DNA from: Brachynemurus nebulosus | Lineage: Eukaryota; Arthropoda; Insecta; Neuroptera; Myrmeleontidae | Assembly: GCA_035578155.1 (NCBI GenBank) | Contig: JAPWDM010000013.1 | Coordinates: 13,383,440 to 13,447,439 of the forward strand | Direction of reading: 5' to 3' | DNA: 64,000 bases | Shown here: piece after piece, positions 23,061 through 34,185 of the stretch | Position numbering within the stretch: the stretch's first letter is position 1 | Layout of the letters: each line of letters starts with the position of its first letter | Program-made: the position numbers and the translations under genes | Notes under the pieces: generated by a model | The model's input: only the letters and a program-made list of their open reading frames with translations | Databases searched by the model: none | Told to the model about the DNA's origin: nothing

Positions 23061-24418
23061 TTGATTTGTTTATTTTCATAAATAAATGTATGGTATTGTT
23101 TGTATGGCCATATTTGTTTATTACAGACAATTTCATTTCCTTTTAGGTTGACATAATATGTATATAATATGTATTTTCTGTATGATTAATTCCACCGTAA
23201 TATTGTGTGTATAATTGTGTTGGCAACAGTGACGGTTCGGAGGAAAATGTCATGGGGAATAAGGGAGAAAAGAATTTTAAGAATCGATCCGCCGCCAATA
23301 CTTTTATTACATTACTACAGCTTTTTAGGAATTTTTTCCAAGACACACATTTTTGAAGGCTGGTTTGAGCGAAATTAAGTTTAAAATTATTTTCAAATTG
23401 TTCTTCACAGCCTTTCCACCAAGCCACCAATATTATTAATTTACTTTTACTGTAAAATTCCACAAAAATTTTCAATCTATTTTCATCATAAAACTTATCC
23501 ATTTATAAAGAATTGAGCATTGCAACATTTTAAACCTCGTAATCCGTCACTGATATCCGTAACCGATAATATAAATGCAATTTAAATGTAACAGATTATC
23601 ATTGGAATAAATTTGTCGCAATTTAAAATATAATTGTACCTGTGGTTTTGTCAAATTGAATAATAAATGAAAAAAGTTATTATAATATTCGTCAATATTA
23701 TCCGCGGAAAGAAAGTGGGAAATTACACGACAATATTGCAGTTTTTTGAAAATTTTTTGCAGTTAAACCGCATCACCTGTTTTATCGATTAACCCTATTT
23801 TGGTTTAGTTTCAAGTTTGACTTTCTACTAAACCCACAAAAGTTTTCTTGCATCACTTGCATGTTATATCAAAGAAAATGGTCGTGCCAAGCGTATCTTA
23901 CGTGAAAAATTATAGTTTTGAGAAAATTTTTTTGAATAAAATGTCAGAAGATTTTAATTATCTCAAACATTATTAAATATCTGAGATAATTGATTTTTAT
24001 TATGCGTTATTGATTCAATAATGCATACTATTTGAAAATAGAGGAAATAGAGAATGTGATACAATTAAAATTAAAATTTAAAAGTACAATGTCAAAAAAA
24101 TGTCAGTATAGGCTGAGTGCGTGATGGCAACGACGTCTATAATATACATTTTTCCGGGCTCATTAACGAATATAAATAATGGTAACCGTGGAAATAAATA
24201 AATTAAAAATATTTTTAAACAAACCGTAAAATCTGAATACAAATATTTGCAATTTACAATTAATTTTTTTTATAAATAAATTTGAACAATTTGATTGTTC
24301 AGTTTGAACAATAAAATACTTGATGAAGTATAACAGTTATATTAAAAAAGTAATTAAACAATTTTCGACGTTAATATTGATATAATTATCAAGACTTATT
24401 TGCTTCCAACCTCGGACT

Positions 24419-24574
24419 ATGCAGAGCAAAAAGTTGCTGGTGCCGGTGAAGCACGTCAGGGAAATTCGAGAATTAAGAAATGCTGGCATAAGTCATCTAG
24501 TTGAATGTAGAGTCATAAGACAAACATCAGTAACTTTAACTCCTTATGAAACATTATTGCATGTGACTATCTGA
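24419..24574 (+). CDS. Doubtful 51-codon open frame, unknown
   Basis: The frame starts MQSKKLLVPVKHVREI and ends YETLLHVTI before TGA. It is richer in G and C than its surroundings and has mixed, globular-protein-like composition, and an AG just before codon 3 (ctatgcag) could serve as a splice acceptor. I recognise no family and see no linked exon. It may equally be a fragment of an unannotated transposon. Confidence 0.2.
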   Translation: MQSKKLLVPVKHVREIRELRNAGISHLVECRVIRQTSVTLTPYETLLHVTI

Positions 24575-24832
24575 GTTAAAATACATCAAATAATTTTAAT
24601 TCTGTATTTATGGATTGACGTGTAGACGTTAATACTGTTGACAGATAAATAAGGAATGACATACATATTAGTTTCAACTGCGTTTATAATCAAAGTGAAT
24701 CAATGTAAATATTTTTATTTAATATTTTTTATTATACTATAAACACTATTATACTATAATGCTTGTTTTCTCCACTACTCACGCTGCAATCGATTTAATT
24801 GTCCCCACCATATACTTCGCACTCTGACTTAC

Positions 24833-24878
24833 TGCCCGTAATTACTGTATCCCAAGATACTTGAGATTCGTCTGACAT
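24833..24878 (-). CDS. Doubtful first exon (15 codons plus donor)
   Basis: A minus-strand ATG at 24878 gives MSDESQVSWDTVITG and then a consensus GTAAGT donor; without splicing the frame would stop 12 codons later. Short acidic/polar start exons of this form occur in real genes, but there is no identified continuation and no family signature. Confidence 0.2.
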
Positions 24879-25668
24879 GATAGTATTAGTCGTATATAGA
24901 CAAATGATCTTACGTGAATGTTATGATATTGTTATCCTAATACTTATAAAGAATTTAAAGAAAAAATAGAATTATAATATTGTAAATAAATTAAATCTCA
25001 TAAAAATCCGATAAAGTTATTTATATTTGATACATAACTAGATAAAATAAATGATTAAATTCTTGGTATTTAAGAAGCATCAGTCCTTAAATATTATGTT
25101 AATACTTCTTTAATTCTTTCTGTTATTTAATAAACGATGGGATAAATTACTTTGATAATAAGCTTTTTTTTTAAAGTAACATTAAAATTATTCTTTTTGA
25201 AAATAAAATTTTTAGTAATGTATTTATATAATTCAAAAATTTATGAAAGCATAAACGCGTTATTTATACTGCTAATAATAATGTTAAATTAAACTTAATA
25301 CCATTCAAGCCTATTTAACTTTAAATTTGTGTATTAATTATTAATTATGCTGTCAAAGAAACTTCGCTTGATGAGAAAGTCAATACAATTTAATGAATAA
25401 AAACAATAAATAATTTGATTACACAAAAAAAATTTTCGTACAAGTGAAAGTTTCAAACTTCTGACACTCTGAATTAGGTTATTATAAAAATTTTTTACCG
25501 TTAAAAAAGTGTAAATCTACTTTACTTTACGGTTGTGTCACTTGCATAAGTGTGATCATGTGAATTTGTACTTCAAGAAAAATAAAACTTATTTAGTACC
25601 GACATTGAAATATGCTCTATATTTTTAACTAATTTTTATAAAAATTACTTTCAGAGTCAAAATTTATT

Positions 25669-27432
25669 TTACTGAGTATGTTTCCGTATCCAATCGATAT
25701 ACGATGACACACGAGTAAACACGTTTGGCACACCTTTGGCACAGGGTATTTCCCATGATGCAACGCCAACCAATTCTTTCGTGTCTTCCAGCACTAAAGG
25801 ACTACCAGAATCACCCTACGTCATTTCATTATTAGTAATATTACTAATATTAGTAATAAAAAAGATACAAGTATTTTTTTTAAAGTTTTTAATACATACG
25901 AAACAAATTCCTTCACCTTTCTTCGCTATTGAACAAATTTCGGTATCGAAAATTGGAAGAGCGTTCTCGGTATCATTTTTATACGATATTCTACATTGAT
26001 TAATTGAAATCGTTTCCATATTGATGTATTGTAAATCGTTGCCAAATTCGGGTTGTGGATACTAAAAAACAGCAAAAAAAGGAGAGGCTCTAAATTGGAT
26101 CTTTTTCTACAGTAATGGAAGAGTGAAATTTTTAAAAGCTTGAGAGGTATTATGCGACTTAAATATTAGTTGTCAGCTTCTATTATACTAAGATTTAAGT
26201 GAAAAAGGTCAAGGAAAAGGCAAGGCGCTTGCTAAAATACAAGAAATTCTAGAGATTTACCAAATATTATTTTTAGAATTTTTGAAAAATCTCCAGTATG
26301 GTTAATAGTGAAAACCGTCATTTAACATATTATATGTATGTTAACTCAAGAGACTTGGTCAAACCGAATATATTGTCTTGTACTGTTAGCACGTAAAGGT
26401 GATTTGGTTACGGTTAAAGGCATGACAGAGTTTAAATGTACAAGAACTTTAACGGCGAAAGTTGTGAATGGACTTAAAAATATGTAATCTGTTTAATTTA
26501 TATGACAAGTAGTGAGTTTGGGAAAACTTACATAAATCTGGTTAAAACTTTTTTTACAGAGAAAGTTGAGGGACGCCTCTTCGGCCCCACGTTGGGCGCC
26601 AAATTGTGTTATATAATCTGTAGTTCTTACGTACACCTCAATAATAATTGTCTGACTTGACCAATCTACCACACGTATTGAGCTTACTCTTAACAAACGG
26701 GCGTTACTCTACTTTTTCCTTTTCCATTTTTTATGCTCTAAGAAATCAAATAAGGTGGCGCCCCTCTGTTAATCAAACAACTTTCTTTAGTATTATTTTG
26801 TGTGTAAAATCTAGACTATGTTACAGTCTCTTTGCTTTGGTCAATAATTCATAACCTTTTTTTTTTACCAATATTTCATTCGGGTACAAAAGTGCATTCC
26901 ATAAATTCTACATACTTTGGTAACACCCCATCCACTCACAACCACTTTTTCACCCTCCCGTATTTCCTTTCGGGACAATTTGATCGGTTGTATCGTTTCA
27001 TCCCACCACATAAATCCAACGTGTACTCGAATTACACCAATATCATTTTCGCGCGTCGACTCATTGTACTCATCGTGTGCGATCAATTTTTCCGCGCGAT
27101 ATTTAATATGTGATTCGTTTTGACGATTTTCACCGACAGCCATTAAAATATCACCCAACTGTAGTTGATTCACACAATGGGCTGAACTTAGTACCCAATA
27201 TTTATCGATGATTATACCGTTACACTGGAATGTGCCATTGTTGTGTTGAATGGCAGCTTGGTATGGGAATTGTCCTTTTTTGGCCGTTTGTCCACCCACA
27301 ATACGACCGCTGAGCGATGGTGCGCCTGTTGAAAAATTATTTAGGGTTTTGAAATAAGTAAAATTGTAAGTGTGTCTTACCTTGGGCTCCAATCGCCAAT
27401 AAGAAAACACTCAAAAATAAGTAAGAAAACAT
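25669..27432 (-). CDS. Chymotrypsin/brachyurin-like serine protease (S1A), 4 exons
   Basis: Coding exons on the minus strand: 27432-27381, 27325-26916, 26061-25900 and 25815-25669, all with GT-AG introns and consistent phase (1, 0, 0). The protein has 256 residues: signal peptide about 1-18 (MFSYLFLSVFLLAIGAQG), a very short propeptide cut at R25 before IVGG, His67 in LSSAHC, Asp112 in ENDIGV and Ser211 in GDSGSP. Six residues before the serine is Gly (position 189 in chymotrypsin numbering), not the Asp of trypsin; aligned 216 and 226 are Glu and Asn. G189 with an acidic or amide residue near 226 is known from brachyurin-type proteases. GDSGSP replaces the usual GDSGGP. Expected role: secreted digestive or extracellular proteolysis. 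GATA motifs (GATAAG at 27580) lie about 150 bp upstream, weakly suggestive of gut expression. AATAAA follows the stop almost at once (25668-25663). Intron 2 (854 bp) contains an LTR-retrotransposon fragment. Confidence 0.93.
26300..26825 (-). mobile_element. LTR retrotransposon 5' fragment (LTR + PBS + leader) in a gene intron
   Basis: On the minus strand a 221-bp LTR (26825-26605) starts TGTAACATAG and ends TATAACACA. It is followed after three bases by an 18-base primer-binding site for tRNA-Lys and then a leader. A 25-codon frame (26423-26346) starting MPLTVTKSPLRANSTRQ may be a decayed gag start; it stops early. No polymerase domains and no second LTR were found. The inner boundary near 26300 is approximate. 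The fragment has the same orientation as the host protease gene and begins about 90 bp downstream of the exon 2 donor. Confidence 0.7.
26584..26601 (-). other. Primer-binding site, tRNA-Lys type
   Basis: Minus strand TGGCGCCCAACGTGGGGC, which from memory is the complement of the 3' end of tRNA-Lys(1,2), used by several retroviruses and Ty3/gypsy-like elements. Its position three bases after an LTR ending in CA supports the call. Confidence 0.75.
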
Positions 27433-28415
27433 TTTGCCCGCTAAAAAGCACCTTTTGAAGGTATTTTGTTTGTTTGATTAACAAAAGAATGAGGAAATAT
27501 GAAGAATATTGCGAATTTTATCGAAATTACCAGAATACCAGATTTGATAGGCAATATTTATATGTAGTTTTATCAATGAGATAAGAGATATTTAATTATA
27601 ATGTAGAGATTAGTATTTTTATGCCAGATTTATTTATCAATACTTGGGCTTAATTTGAAAAAAAAAATTATTTACCTAAAAAAATACCTATCTTCATCTT
27701 CAAGGTGGAATTAGTTTGTATACAAAAAATTCCTTAACCCCCCCCCCCGGATCGCAATATTTAATCAATTAAAATATATTTTTAAACATTGTCTTGTAAG
27801 TATTAAGAAAATTGCTCCGGAAATGAACGTAACTCCTTTTAGTGAACGACATTGAACGTTTATTGTCTGTCGGATGCGTGGAAACGAAAGCACCGTCTGC
27901 TTCCTTTTAGTATTGACCTTGCTGTAATATTTGCTTTAAGTTTTTTAAAGATGTTGGGTTGCTCCAAAAAAGTGATGAAAATTAGATTTTAGAATAAAAA
28001 AGATATTCCATTGAAGTTTCGTGTTAATTACGAAGCCTTTTGTTGAGAAAATTTCATTATAAGATATATCAAAAAATTACATTTACTTTTATGGGCATTT
28101 CCCAGTAAAAAATCGTGGTAAAAATCTAAAATTTTGCATAGTAAACGCAAAAATCTGTTTAGATATGCATGCGAAAATTAAAAATGATTAGAAGATGCGT
28201 TTTGGAAAATAAATAAAAAACTAATAAGGTATTTGACTGTATTTATGTTTGATTTTAACAGTAAAACTCAAAAATATTTGGTAGTTACTTAAAAATTTTA
28301 TTTTGAGAATCGTTTTTTTCAACTTAAAACGCGCCATTACTGCAAAATGACGTCACAATTGGTAAACAACCATGTTGATTTTGATAATTTGTATTTGTAA
28401 AGCGGAATTATGAAT
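27433..28415. other. Upstream region of the protease gene; otherwise featureless
   Basis: Contains GATA-type motifs near 27571-27590 and a run of eleven C residues at 27738-27748, unusual in such AT-rich DNA. No other feature was recognised. Confidence 0.4.
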
Positions 28416-28434
28416 AGTGCAGCAAACAACAAAA

Positions 28435-28630
28435 TTGTGATATAAATGATATATGTATAAATAATTACAGATTAAGTATTTAGATTTTAATTAATTCTAA
28501 TTTTTTTTAGATTTTATATATTGGAACTAAAAATTAATTGTATGCAAATCTGAGACCAATGGTCAAAAGTGTCTCATATACAAGAAGACCAATAAAATTT
28601 TATTATAAAAAAAAAAAAAAAAAAAAGAAA
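28435..28630 (+). mobile_element. Retroposed insertion with AATAAA and poly(A) tail
   Basis: Ends in AATAAAattttattat followed by about 20 A residues. The target-like sequence AGTGCAGCAAACAACAAAA before it (from 28416) recurs imperfectly as AGTGCAACAAACACAAAAA directly after the A tract (from 28631). This is the signature of a short retroposed transcript. No tRNA-like head or coding frame was recognised, so the source transcript is unknown. Confidence 0.5.
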
Positions 28631-28649
28631 AGTGCAACAAACACAAAAA

Positions 28650-29151
28650 GACTGAATCGTTAAATTTTGATGATTTTGATGAAAGGACAACTTAATAATT
28701 AATATATGAAAAATTGTTGAAGAAAATGAATTACAATGATCGCCGATATATATTCAGACTGTACATAAAAATATGTATTATTATTTTTATTATGATAATA
28801 ACTAAAGTAATATGCGTATACATAATATATTTTCGATTGCCTTGGAATCCAGTTTCTTACAATTAACCGCAGCTGGTATTATGTCCAAGGTAATAAAGGG
28901 TAATCGCTTGTTTTTAAATGTGTAGCATTTAATAGTATTTTAAAAATTGTCTGAGGTTATTGAATCATGGTGGAAGTACACATTAACTGCCTAAATACGA
29001 AATGCTTTCTTTTTTATGACATGTTAAAATAATTTTTCATCGAATACCACTGTTATCAGCACAAAATGATCTAATAGCGATTATTTGTTATACATATCAA
29101 TAAAAGTGTTTGCATAACTTTTCTTTACATGAAAATGCAATTTTTGCGTTT
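28650..29151. other. AT-rich intergenic sequence, nothing recognised
   Basis: No repeats, ends or frames of note. Confidence 0.45.
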
Positions 29152-29159
29152 GTTACTAT

Positions 29160-29814
29160 TAGGTACCGGGTTTCTTCGGACAGATCAGGACCGTACTTAT
29201 TTCAATAAAATTTTGCAACTAAATTACATTAAATTATGCACATTTGAATGAATATAATTGGTCAAAAATTACATTTTTCACCATTTAGAATACTAACAGC
29301 ATTTTTTATTTGACGAAAGTAAGAAAATTCAAAAAATCGGAAAAAAATTTTGTAAAATATATTGAAAAGTTGTTGAATATTTAGACGGTTCACTATAATA
29401 GTTAAGACGTACGTATTCACTAAGATTTTTTATTATTGAAAAACAAATTTTTAACAAGCAACTATACTTATCTATCTCTCAAAATTGAAAACAATAAAAA
29501 AAGATGAATTTATTTAATTTAAATGACACGTCACATAAATCACATACATAATATAAACAGAAATACTTTTGATAGTCAATTAAAATTACAGTGGCACTTT
29601 TCAATTGTGCAGGTAATAAATAAAAGAAAAAAAAGGATGTTTACATAAAATACGTATAAATAATATTTTGCTACACATATGTATGTGTGTGTATGTAACT
29701 TGTGTACGTTGTTTTTATGAAAATATTTTGAACTTTTAGTCACATTGAGTGCAAGATATATACTTGCATATGCTAAAGACGAAACTGTCTGATCCGAAAG
29801 AAATCCGATACCTG
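29160..29814. mobile_element. Non-autonomous hAT-like element with perfect 8-bp TSD
   Basis: The left end TAGGTACCGGGTTTCTTCGG and the right end, inverted, CAGGTATCGGATTTCTTTCG match in 16 of 19-20 positions. Both are flanked by GTTACTAT (29152-29159 and 29815-29822). YAGG termini and an 8-bp TSD fit hAT. No transposase similarity inside. Confidence 0.8.
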
Positions 29815-30028
29815 GTTACTATATATTTCAATTATTATTCCAGTATTATTTTGAAACATAAATGCGGCCTCAGACCAAATTTCTTTTATTTGATAGCAAC
29901 GTTTTCTAGAAAATTTTCACAATTCTTTAATATTTTTAAGCATCAGTGATAATTTTAAGAAAATGATAAGCGATATAATTTTCCTGAATATATTATGGAA
30001 ACATATTCGAAAAATTGTAACATATTAA

Positions 30029-30170
30029 CACCTTCACGGTCATAACCAATACTGGTACACTATTTTAATAATTAATACACTTTATATGGAATTATTAACG
30101 TGGTACAGCGTTGAATCGCAGTTAATCGGGTTTAACTTGACGCTGTACAGTGTCTATGACCATTAACGTG
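30029..30170. mobile_element. 142-bp TTAA-flanked (piggyBac-type) MITE
   Basis: TTAA at 30025-30028 and 30171-30174 enclose inverted ends CACCTTCACGGTCATA and CACGTTAATGGTCATA, with a second inner inverted pair around GGTACA/GTACAGC. A 40-bp relative lies in a CRAL-TRIO gene intron (54916-54955). Confidence 0.75.
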
Positions 30171-30409
30171 TTAATATGTACATATATCTAATTACTGAGA
30201 ATATATTATATTATTTATATATTCGTTTATTGCATGTATATAATGTAAAGTTAATGATACTTTAATGGCATAGATTGATAAACTGGTATATTATCACATT
30301 CAACATCAAAATAAATCATATACTTGCTTCTAAGAAAAAATTTTCTTTACAAAATTTAACTTGTAGTTTTATTAAAACATAACCAGAATTTCACTAGAAT
30401 TTGAAAATT

Positions 30410-30668
30410 CCTTGGTAAATTCTAGATTTTGCTTCCGAGACTACTAAAGCAGCAGAAACATTATAATCACTTTTGAAATACGAACATTTTTTCCCTCCAA
30501 AATAAACTTTTTTACACGCATCTTGCGTTTTAGAGTTTCCGGAACAATTTTTGGTTTCGTATCTATCTGTCGGCCAGTCGGTCCCCGTCTGGATGCCCAA
30601 AAACCCCATTTTGCTTAAATTTTTCGAGTATCTGAGGATTAGGCCACATATTACATAGGACGCTCCCA
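30410..30668 (+). repeat. Dispersed repeat family E, third copy
   Basis: Shares ACTACTAAAGCAGCAG, TTTCGTATCTATCTGTCGG and a CATTTTGCTTAAATTTTTCG block with 7240-7700. An open frame spans it on the minus strand, but the similarity to non-coding copies argues against a gene. Confidence 0.5.
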
Positions 30669-30861
30669 TTTAACAGTTTCGTCGCACACAAGATGTGTAT
30701 AATGACACCCCTCCGTGTTTTAAAGCAAATATGTTTGAATGTATTAGTGTCTAAGTAATAGTTTGTAATGTGTTAGTGCCTAAGTAATAGATTGCGTACA
30801 GTCCCAGTGGATTGCGTAATGGGAGTTTCCTATGTATATTATAATTATATGGTTCCCTATA

Positions 30862-30945
30862 AAATTGACTGGATAAAAATCTGTTACGAGTGCGAGGAAG
30901 CTAGTACTACCCCGCATTGGCAGTATATTTTCTAATATATTTTAA
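30862..30945 (+). repeat. Dispersed repeat family D, copy 3
   Basis: Contains GATAAAAATCTGTTACGAGT, GAGGAAGCTAG and ACCCCGCA, matching the second half of 10838-10960. Confidence 0.45.
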
Positions 30946-31611
30946 CTTTCCAACATTGGTAAATTATTATAAAAAAAAATAAATAAATAAATAAAATAAA
31001 ATTTAGCGCCAGACTGTGTAATGGTTATTATTTATTATTTGTATAAGGTTAGGTGTATGACGTACATAATTCGATTTATTATTTATAACAGGATTTATTT
31101 TATTGACTGACAATGAGTCTGGACATTAAATTTATATTACCCATAAAAAAATTTCATATTTATTGTCAACATTTTTATATACAGCAACCACAACGTTTGC
31201 AACATTTAATTTCCATTAATTAAGCGTTTGCCGTAAAATAACAACAAAATAGCAAAAAGAAGAAAATTGTTTAAAAAAAAAAATATTTAGAAAAACTTAC
31301 ATAAAAAATAAATCAGAATCACAAGGACATTTGTAATCTAAGCATTATATTGGTACTTATGTAGTCTCGAATACAGTTCAGAGATATTAAAATGGTTAAA
31401 TACATTACACAGCGCTTCCAACATCACAGTTATATGTCTCGACTGTAAAAAATTGAAGTTAAAAGGTGATTTTTATTGTCTTAAAGATTTTTGATTTCAT
31501 CTAGTAATATTTATTGTAAAGTAAATATTTAAATTTTTAAATGTTTATTTAATTGTCATCAATTTTAAGTTTATGCTCTTTAATCGTGTTTACTCTGAAA
31601 TGGTTTGTAAC

Positions 31612-31982
31612 ATAGAGTAATAGAGACAACATATCTATCTCTATGTATACTACTGGAATCAGTGTAACCAGTAAGAGATAGAAAATATGTTATATACGTG
31701 CACGGTGTTTACTTTGTATTGATGCAATATTGTGTATTTGTATTAGTAATCATTGGTAGTAGTGGCCGTCACGTGACCGTACTTCGCATACATATGTATG
31801 ATACCACAACGCTCCGTGTGGGGACGTAACAATGCCAATGACAATCAAATCCATTGTCTTGTAATTGACCTGCACTCACCGAGTGTCAGTGAGAAAGTGA
31901 CTACTAAGTTGCCTAAGGTACACAAAAATGCACACTGCAGATTTCATGATAGAGATAGTTGCTGTGCCTCTATTACTCTAGG
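31612..31982. mobile_element. 371-bp MITE with 9-10-bp target duplication
   Basis: GGTTTGTAAC flanks both sides (31602-31611, 31982-31991, the first base shared with the element edge). The inverted ends are ATAGAGTAATAGAGACAACA and CCTAGAGTAATAGAGGCACA, followed by matching TATCTCTA blocks. A 9-10-bp duplication suggests a Mutator-like or similar superfamily; no transposase is present. The open frame 31798-32049 crosses the right end and is not a gene. Confidence 0.75.
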
Positions 31983-31991
31983 GTTTGTAAC

Positions 31992-33091
31992 TTGTATTGG
32001 TCTACCTACAGCATATCTTTTTTTTATGTGGTGGATAGGGACCGCATAAAAAATCACACAAAAAAAGAATATTTAAAAACTTCTAGCTATAAAAAGTATG
32101 GATAGTTTGCTCCAGATCGTACAAAAAACTTTTCATTAAAAAGTTTCATAGAAAATATATGAATAACTCAAAACGCTCAAAATCTCACGATTTCCGTAGA
32201 AGATGCTTTTCTAAACAAAATAAAGCATTAATTTACACATGAGAATGCTTAATGTTAATTGCTTAAAAACAATCAATAACTAACTTTAGCACAAATTAAT
32301 GTTAAAATTTCTAACTTTTTCTTGCTTCCCTTCCTCATTATGCACTTTGGTGGGTATTTAAAAAAAAAATTAAAAATCGCATTAGAAAATTACAAAAATG
32401 GAACGTTTAAAAACTGTTTTTGTTGTAATTTCAACATTAATTTAAAACAACAGATGACTGTTGACCATATTTTAATCTTCGATCTGCAATTATTTATCTC
32501 AATTTTTTTTATAACTAATTTTTATAATTATTTAATTATTGTATTATGTAAATGAGGCACGTATTGTACATTTGCATAGATTAAAATCTAAATCGGTGGG
32601 GGAAAGTAATAAAAGAAAATTGTTGAAAAAAAATTCTTCAACGGTAAGAAATTGTTTTAATCGATTATATTATCGCTAGTGTGTTAAAGATTAATATTTT
32701 TAATTCTAGATTTCGTTTCTGCATGCGCTTATGTAATTTAAATTTTTTAAACACGTGGAAAGCCGCGAGGGGGGTTGAGTCGCCACGAATGAAATTTTGA
32801 TACCCCTGCTAACAGGGTGTTTAATTTCTTGGTAAACTATAATCAATTTCAGTGTAATATTATAATTTACGAGGTTGGTTGAAACAATCACTGGAATTGA
32901 GTGACTTGGCAGTATTTTTTATTTTCAAAAGGTATGAATTTTATTGAGAATTCTATTAATAAATGCGTACATTCTCATGAGTTTATTTGAATTTGACACC
33001 AATTAAGGTCAAGGTGGTTGGTTACATTCTCTCTAGTATTTTGTAGGCACCTCTCTATGGATATACTTTTTTAATTACAAAATTTTAACGC
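31992..33091. other. AT-rich intergenic sequence, nothing recognised
   Basis: Includes a low-complexity frame at 32322-32555 and a slightly GC-richer stretch at 32755-32825 with no assignable function. Confidence 0.45.
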
Positions 33092-33099
33092 GTAGAATA

Positions 33100-33586
33100 T
33101 AGGGTTTCTCTGGCCAAAAAATGAATCTTGTGGATCGATTCGAAAGGTTAAACCAAAAATCGATGCAGGAGAAAATCGGCTTAAAAAAGATCGATTCGAC
33201 GAAAATCGATTCAATTTTTGACCTTACAGAAAATAAAAGATATAATATAAAAGTTTTAATGAAGTTTCTTATTAGGTCATCACAAATCAGTATCAAAAAA
33301 ATTTTCAGTTTTATTTGAAGATGAACTGCTGAATTTAATATGAATAAAATATAGTTTCTAGTTTGCGCTAAAAGTCCATTTTCTTCTTTCGTTTATATAA
33401 CTACCCAAATATAGTTAAAATATATTCTACAATAATTTTGAAAAAATATCATATTTTTAATAAAAATATTCTAATTTAAATTCGAAAGGATCGATCACCG
33501 ATCCCGTAAATTTGTCACGATCTCTGTATAGATTTGATCTCCAAAAATCGATTTTCGATAAAATCGAATCGAGATCGCAAACCCTA
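33100..33586. mobile_element. hAT-like MITE with ATCGAT-rich subterminal arrays
   Basis: The ends are TAGGGTTT and its inverse. The flanks are GTAGAATA (33092-33099) and GTAGAAAA (33587-33594), an 8-bp duplication with one mismatch. The first and last 130 bp are packed with ATCGAT/ATCGATTC motifs, the centre is plain AT-rich. Complementary frames on both strands (33075-33318) arise from these palindromic motifs and are not genes. The layout resembles the ACCAAG-array MITE at 13217-13686. Confidence 0.75.
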
Positions 33587-33594
33587 GTAGAAAA

Positions 33595-34041
33595 TAGAAA
33601 CTGCTTGTCAAAGCTGACAGATTTGTCGGTTGCACCATCCCGGTAGATTATACCAATTTGTCAAGAACTTAACGTCACAATTTGTTCTATTATAATTATT
33701 GTCATTTTGCGTGCAACACCCCCTGGGGCAAAGTTTGATATTTTTCATGAAAACATATTATTATAATTTAAAAAAAAAAAAATGAAGTAAAAAATAAGCA
33801 TAATTAACTATCACATTATTAATTGCACGATATTTCTCATAACGTCAATGAAAATTTAATATATACCTACGTGCTGGGTAACCTTACCAATTCTCAAAAC
33901 CAATCAGCTGATATCTTTATACTGTTAAAGTAGAAATATATAAGCATATGAATAATTGTGTCCACAAAAATCATAATATGCGCAGTGACCACATTACAAA
34001 GTTTCACTTTTCAACATACATAGCAAATCTGTTTCAAAGAG
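33595..34041. other. Intergenic sequence, nothing recognised
   Basis: Contains poly(A) at about 33771-33782; otherwise without recognisable elements. Confidence 0.45.
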
Positions 34042-34112
34042 CAGCGTTTCTCAACCTTTTTTCAGTCACGGACCGATAAAATCTTGGATAATTTTGTGTG
34101 GAACGGTCACAT
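34042..34112 (+). mobile_element. Isolated left end of a hAT element
   Basis: CAGCGTTTCTCAACCTTTTT followed by CAGTCACGGACC is a typical hAT terminus. Similarity to a segment near 43968-44015 (CCCGATAAAATAT...GGACCAGTCACAT) supports a shared family. No right end was found; the satellite array begins soon after. Confidence 0.55.
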
Positions 34113-34185
34113 AATATATGTATAGGATTATAAAAATTGCATTTAAATACTTAATATTTAAGAGGAAATGTGTTTTTGTTACCAC

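Larger units (their letters stand above)
23061..25662. other. AT-rich spacer with two doubtful short frames
   Basis: No transposon ends were recognised. The only compositionally distinct stretches are 24410-24580 and 24780-24880, listed separately. Confidence 0.4.

Noticed and set aside
26865..27123. Plus-strand frames opposite the protease gene
   Set aside because: Antisense shadows of exon 2 of the serine protease.
31798..32049. 83-codon plus-strand frame
   Set aside because: It runs through the interior and across the right end and target duplication of a MITE, so it cannot be a host exon.
33075..33318. Complementary frames on both strands
   Set aside because: Produced by palindromic ATCGAT motifs in a MITE arm.
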